A stretch of 64,000 nucleotides of DNA, taken from the NCBI GenBank assembly GCA_021229015.1, contig CM037790.1:55090361-55154360 (forward strand). Direction: 5' to 3'. Positions 59,921 to 64,000 of this stretch are shown here, piece after piece (position 1 is the stretch's first letter; every line of letters starts with the position of its first letter). The notes beneath the pieces were generated by a model. That model ran no database searches. It was not told where the DNA came from and saw only the letters and a list, made by a program, of their open reading frames with translations. The position numbers and the translations under genes were made by a program. Source of the stretch: Solen grandis (lineage: Eukaryota > Mollusca > Bivalvia > Adapedonta > Solenidae).

Positions 59921-60562
59921 GTAAAAGTTTCTGAGTATTGAGAAAATGGGATAGTTTTTATTTAAATTATATGCTTGTATCCTTCTTTGGTTTATGTTTT
60001 GATTGTAAGTGCTGGTTTTCAGATATTCGTAAAAAGCCGGGAACTAGTATCTGAAGTAATGTCCGGCATTTTCGGACAGTGGAGGGTATTCACGGAAGTC
60101 TTTATTAATTTTTGCTTAACATTAAATAAGCAAAAAAAACAATTTAATAAAAGGTTCATGACATTAGATTAAAATGTTTGGTATGTGTATTGGATTTACA
60201 ACACTACATTGTGCATTCTTACAAATATAAATATAAAATATGTATCTAATACTTAAGGTTAAATATTTTTGCAATTTTTGCATTATCATTTTATTTTTTA
60301 TGTTTAACTAGTTACGTTTATATTATATTCAGTACATATAGACTCTCACTCTCTTTTACTCCTCGAGAGAGAGAGAGAAAGAGGGGGGGGGGGCATCAAA
60401 TCGCATGTACGTTTATATTAGTCATATAGACCTAGTTACTTCCTATATCAGACAATACTAAGTATTACATATATCAACGAAAATAAAGTTGATGTATATT
60501 TTCTCCTTTTATTATCACCTATCTATAATCTATCTATCTTCTCCTTTTATTTTCATCTGCAA

Positions 60563-60595
<33 letters not shown>

Positions 60596-60614
60596 TATAT
60601 TTTGTTAACATATT

Positions 60615-60860
60615 TCAGTTATGCTGAACATATATCTTATTTGCACAGGTATCCGATAGACCCGACGTAATTTTCAGTCGGGTATTTCGGATATCTTTGT
60701 ATATCAGTAACACGGCCTTCCCACGTTTTGAAAAGCATATGATACACGTTGTCGAATACCCACGGTCGATTGATAGATCATCTATTATATAGGTGTCATG
60801 TAGTGAAACGGAATAAGTCAGCCGGAGGTATCCGACGATGATGACACATTGCAACCACAT
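60615..60860 (-). CDS. Possible secreted-protein exon
   Basis: On minus an ATG at 60860 opens 81 codons. The start MWLQCVIIVGYLRLTYSVS looks like a signal peptide with likely cleavage near residue 19. A Cys-containing segment (GYSTTCIICFSKRGKAVLLI) follows, to a stop at 60615. Codon composition is more balanced than the surroundings. There is no convincing donor within it and no recognised domain. It lies inside the TA-flanked element. Confidence 0.3.
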   Translation of the reverse strand: MWLQCVIIVGYLRLTYSVSLHDTYIIDDLSIDRGYSTTCIICFSKRGKAVLLIYKDIRNTRLKITSGLSDTCANKIYVQHN

Positions 60861-61884
60861 TTTGTCACAATTTATGCCTACACAAAGATATCAACACATT
60901 TACTCGTGGTAGAAAATATCAATTCTAAGTACCTCTCACGCCACACAATGTAACATGACGTATGTTAATATACATTGCCTTTCAGTTAGATTTATTTCTC
61001 CCCAAGGTTTAAATGTACACAGTTTGTAATTATCAAAAGACGGAAAGGGGGAATCAAGTTACATGGATATGCACTTAAAATATGAATATCTTTACAATAA
61101 GGGGATGAAATGGAAATACCCGAACGCTCTATATGCGTAAGTTACGATTATCTTAGAGAGCACGCGAGCGAATACTGCAGAAAAAAGGGTCCCGGAAAAT
61201 AAGTTATTCCACGGAAGCAATATCTTGGACGAAATCGGAGTTTGATCATACATAATTAGGTCAGATTTAATGTGTTAGTTTTCAGACATGCTAATCAAGA
61301 AAATTTTGATATAACACATCAAGTAAACATATAGACATGAATGTAGCCCAGCGTATACTTAAATATCGATATAATGCTTTCGAATACATATTTTTCACAC
61401 ATGCATTAAATTGCTTAACGACGTACGGCGTCTGCTGCAGAAAGTCACGTAGGCCACTACACATGTATATACCGGTACATAAACATTTGAAAAAATGTTA
61501 CTATAATTAAACAAATAATAATATACTACATAATATAATTTATGATACATACTTAATGCACATACGAAAAATGTTGAATTTAGAGACACGAAGAATAATT
61601 ATTTTCAAAAATAAATAACTAACAAATTAAAATGCGAGTGTCCCGAAACTTAAACTGTCCCAAATCTTAGAGTGATTCGATACGATACATATTATGTAAT
61701 GTGCGATATACAGTATACGATAAACCATTGCTATACGATACGATGCGATAAGATCCTGTTCATTATGCCTAATACGATTGGATGCGATAGGATACGATTC
61801 GATACAATACGATGCGATTGAGTATACGAGGCGATACGAATGATATACGCTATTTTTGACAACTGATACGATAGCACCACTGTA

Positions 61885-63256
61885 TAATGTGTATTTATGA
61901 ACAAAATGATTGCGGTATGTAAACTCAATTTGTCACACAGACGAATATGTCACATGTGTGATTTATTCACGCGAATGTGTCCCACAATGCGCCAAATACG
62001 TGCAAATATATAACACACATACGACGAATATGTGACACATCTGTGACATGCACGTTTCTTCTGCAACCCCTACTACAACAAACCGAATATATTACAAAAT
62101 GAAAATAGTCATTAAGATTGCATTTCAGACGAATATGTTTTGACATGTTCAGATAATAAGCGTCCGATAACATAAAAGTTTTTTTATATCTAAATGCGCC
62201 GGTGAATGGATGATTTTTATTTTTTTAGTCCACATTGAAACATTTGTACGTCTGTATGTCTGTTCGGTTGTCCCATGTGCAGGGAAATGCATAAAATTCA
62301 TCTTAAATCCACTATGCATACAGCAATTCTGATGTATATTGCTCAGAATTAGCAACATTTTTTATCATTACAGATAACACTTACAACTAACCTCATTTAA
62401 TTCAGTTTCAGATTAGGTCGTTTACCATTATCATACATTTGCTGAAATCGGTATAACTTTTGTGTTTTTATTCCAGTGTGGCATTAAGGAGTCGGACTGT
62501 CCATGAATATGCTCGATAGTAAATTTGTTTGTCCGTCCTTTCCGTTTTTTTTTCTTCCTTTCTTTTGAGCGTGTGAGTCTCAGCTATAACTTTACGTCAA
62601 AGTCAGCAACTTACAAGCAATCTAAGGTGTTCAATGGAAACCTTATGGTCAATGTTATGTCACACACAGGGTCGTTTGTATGGCATTGACCGTGGGGTTT
62701 GAATGGTTTCGTATAAGTACTTCATAGGATACACCAGTTATCGCTAAGACAAAGAAATGAATGCACAAAGTAAGCAAATTATCCAAAAACGACCCTGTGT
62801 AACATTACAATGACCATCAGGAAATTCCAGCCAGTGACGGTTCAAAATATCTCTGATTGATTTTCGTTTTATTCGCTCGCGCATTTATATTTTTTATTAG
62901 TTTATTAAACACAGCACATTTTATTTCGGTTTCAACGTCTGTAATATAATCGTATTAAATAAACATCAAAATTATCACCACAAAGTGATAAGACAGAAAA
63001 AAAATGGAACTTAATTTCTGCCTGGCAAAAAAAAAGAGAGGGAAATCGTTATATAGATATCTAGATATAACCCCGAAATGCTGCCCGGTGCAGAAATGTG
63101 TTCTACCGTTGCAACCCTATTCAAAACCGATCTTATGTTAGTTCGTTGACCTTTACGAGAACCTTAGAAAGTTAACTAATAACTATATACGACCTACTGA
63201 CAACAGCTTTTTAGTTTTCCATTATAAGATCGTCTATTCAGGCGCATTTTTTTCAG
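61885..63256. other. No recognisable gene
   Basis: Unassigned sequence between the TA-flanked element and the exon at 63257. ACACATGTG/GAATATGTCACA-type short inverted repeats near 61940-62060; nothing coding. Confidence 0.45.
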
Positions 63257-63381
63257 GCGAGGTGTAGAGATGGATAAGAACCAAAAATCAAATTGTGAAG
63301 AGTTGTTGAGGCTGATACCGAACTATGATCTGTTACCATTGGCAGAATCCATAACACAACTTGAGTTAGCTTCCTCAAAAG
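63257..63381 (+). CDS. Candidate first coding exon of a gene leaving the window
   Basis: An acceptor (CATTTTTTTCAG, ending at 63256) is followed by a 13-nt leader, ATG at 63270, and 37 codons, MDKNQKSNCEELLRLIPNYD then LLPLAESITQLELASSK. It ends at donor GTGCGT (63382), leaving one base of the next codon. The peptide is helix-forming and polar. A micro-exon candidate (63451-63482, flanked by TTTTTTAG and GTAAGG) would create a stop in this phase, so it is not its simple continuation. Function unknown. Confidence 0.4.
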
Positions 63382-63482
63382 GTGCGTATACAAAGATGAA
63401 ATAAAACTTTAATATAAGCAAGATTATATAGATATATGTATATTTTTTAGGCTGACAACAATACCAGTTGTCATGGACCAAG

Positions 63483-64000
63483 GTAAGGAATATTATTAAG
63501 TGAGACTGCTGGCGAGCTTCGTCACACTGTTGAAATGAAAGGAAATCCATCCAGCAAAATCATTCACAATAATATATAATATACTCAGTAACCACTTATT
63601 ATAGAAATCATGATCAAATTTGTATTAAACTTGGACGTAATGCAGACAAAGGAAGAATGTGAGACAACTTTGATTTCCTTTGAAACAGTTCTGTTTAATG
63701 GTTCTTGAACTCTACTGTTAAAGAGCATATATGAATAGGTCAAACAAACTGTCAACAACATTGATACTGGGGGTTGTGGATTTGAATCTTAAGTAGTATC
63801 ATTTATTTCTTAGATTCATGTACCAAGGTACAAAATTAAAGAACTTGCTGCACTCACCATTATATTCCAAGCAAATTTTACATATTTATTCAACAATAAA
63901 ATGCTGTAAAATTTGAAGCAAGTACTTGAAATATGTTACAGAGATTATGCTTTTAACGATTCAGTATGCTTTACACTATGACTTTGTAAAAACTGAAATA
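63483..64000. other. Presumed intron
   Basis: AT-rich sequence with no further exon visible, consistent with the intron after the candidate exon at 63257 or with intergenic DNA. Confidence 0.3.

Larger units (their letters stand above)
58193..61882. mobile_element. 3.69-kb TA-flanked element with 32-bp perfect inverted repeats
   Basis: The left end (58193-58224) and the inverse of the right end (61851-61882) are identical for 32 bp, beginning CAGTGGTGCTATCGTATCAG. TA flanks both sides (58191-58192 and 61883-61884). Inside both ends are dense ATACGAT / GCGATACGATGCGAT motifs over 130-200 bp, probably subterminal binding sites. TA flanks and CAGT ends suggest a Tc1/mariner-like mechanism, but no transposase frame is visible. 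The interior holds microsatellites and two possible captured exons. Confidence 0.8.

Noticed and set aside
63451..63482. 32-nt micro-exon after the candidate first exon
   Set aside because: Good splice sites, but joining it to 63257-63381 gives an immediate TGA; not annotated as part of that gene.

Overview
The window looks like nuclear DNA of a mollusc, most likely a bivalve. It is AT-rich, has short exons separated by long introns, and carries repeat families I associate with bivalve genomes: tRNA-headed SINEs with a conserved tail, TTAACCCTTTCCCTCAT mini-elements, and LINEs with a C-terminal zinc knuckle. There is no prokaryotic gene organisation, rRNA, CRISPR array or viral genome. A 100-base run of N (43059-43158) is an assembly gap. 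Most of the window is transposable-element sequence, much of it nested. Host coding sequence is limited to a few small candidate exons.

Layout. 1-12.3 kb: a minus-strand exon for a type II membrane-anchor N-terminus (3649-3792), a 25-bp minisatellite (2556-2880), LINE 3' ends, a SINE split by a LINE, a ~185-bp satellite that inverts on itself (10.86-11.96 kb), and a possible host exon at 12235-12315. 12384-21072: the most notable object, an 8.67-kb DNA transposon with 18-bp terminal inverted repeats (17/18 identical) and a perfect 9-bp target duplication. It carries two convergent genes: a RecQ-family helicase on + and a DUF6589-type putative transposase on -, the latter in at least four exons. 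Three mini-elements, a SINE and a larger repeat have landed inside it. 22.7 kb: one anonymous exon. 23.2-24.3 kb: a CRE-rich repeat. 24380-28082: a hAT-like element (5-bp duplication) with a second element nested in it (26181-27508, 27-bp perfect inverted repeats, dense CGGCCG motifs). 28.5-32.2 kb: a nearly intact CR1/L2-type LINE with endonuclease and reverse transcriptase. 32.2-36.5 kb: a TTAA mini-element, LINE fragments on both strands, a second SINE split by a LINE end, and a junction of two reverse transcriptase fragments.

41.0-43.06 kb: a Helitron-like repeat with tandem terminal hairpins and many TGACGTCA sites, cut off by the assembly gap. 46.7-47.65 kb: a ladder of degenerate tRNA-like units. 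49326-58122: an inverted-repeat pair (~280-335 bp arms) enclosing 6 kb of tandem repeats that end in Helitron-like hairpins and contain seven CTCF-like motifs, all on one strand. 58193-61882: a TA-flanked element with 32-bp perfect inverted repeats and GATACGAT-type subterminal arrays. 63.26 kb: a possible first coding exon of a gene running off the right edge.

How the parts work together: the helicase and the DUF6589 protein lie inside one pair of terminal repeats and one target duplication. This suggests they move as a unit, with the DUF6589 protein as transposase and RecQ as an accessory unwinding enzyme. An 81-bp internal mini-element has matching ends and a decayed 9-bp flanking repeat, as expected for a non-autonomous passenger. 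The 12-21 kb copy is dead: in-frame TGA in the helicase, a frameshift in the first transposase exon, and a missing C-terminal part of the transposase.
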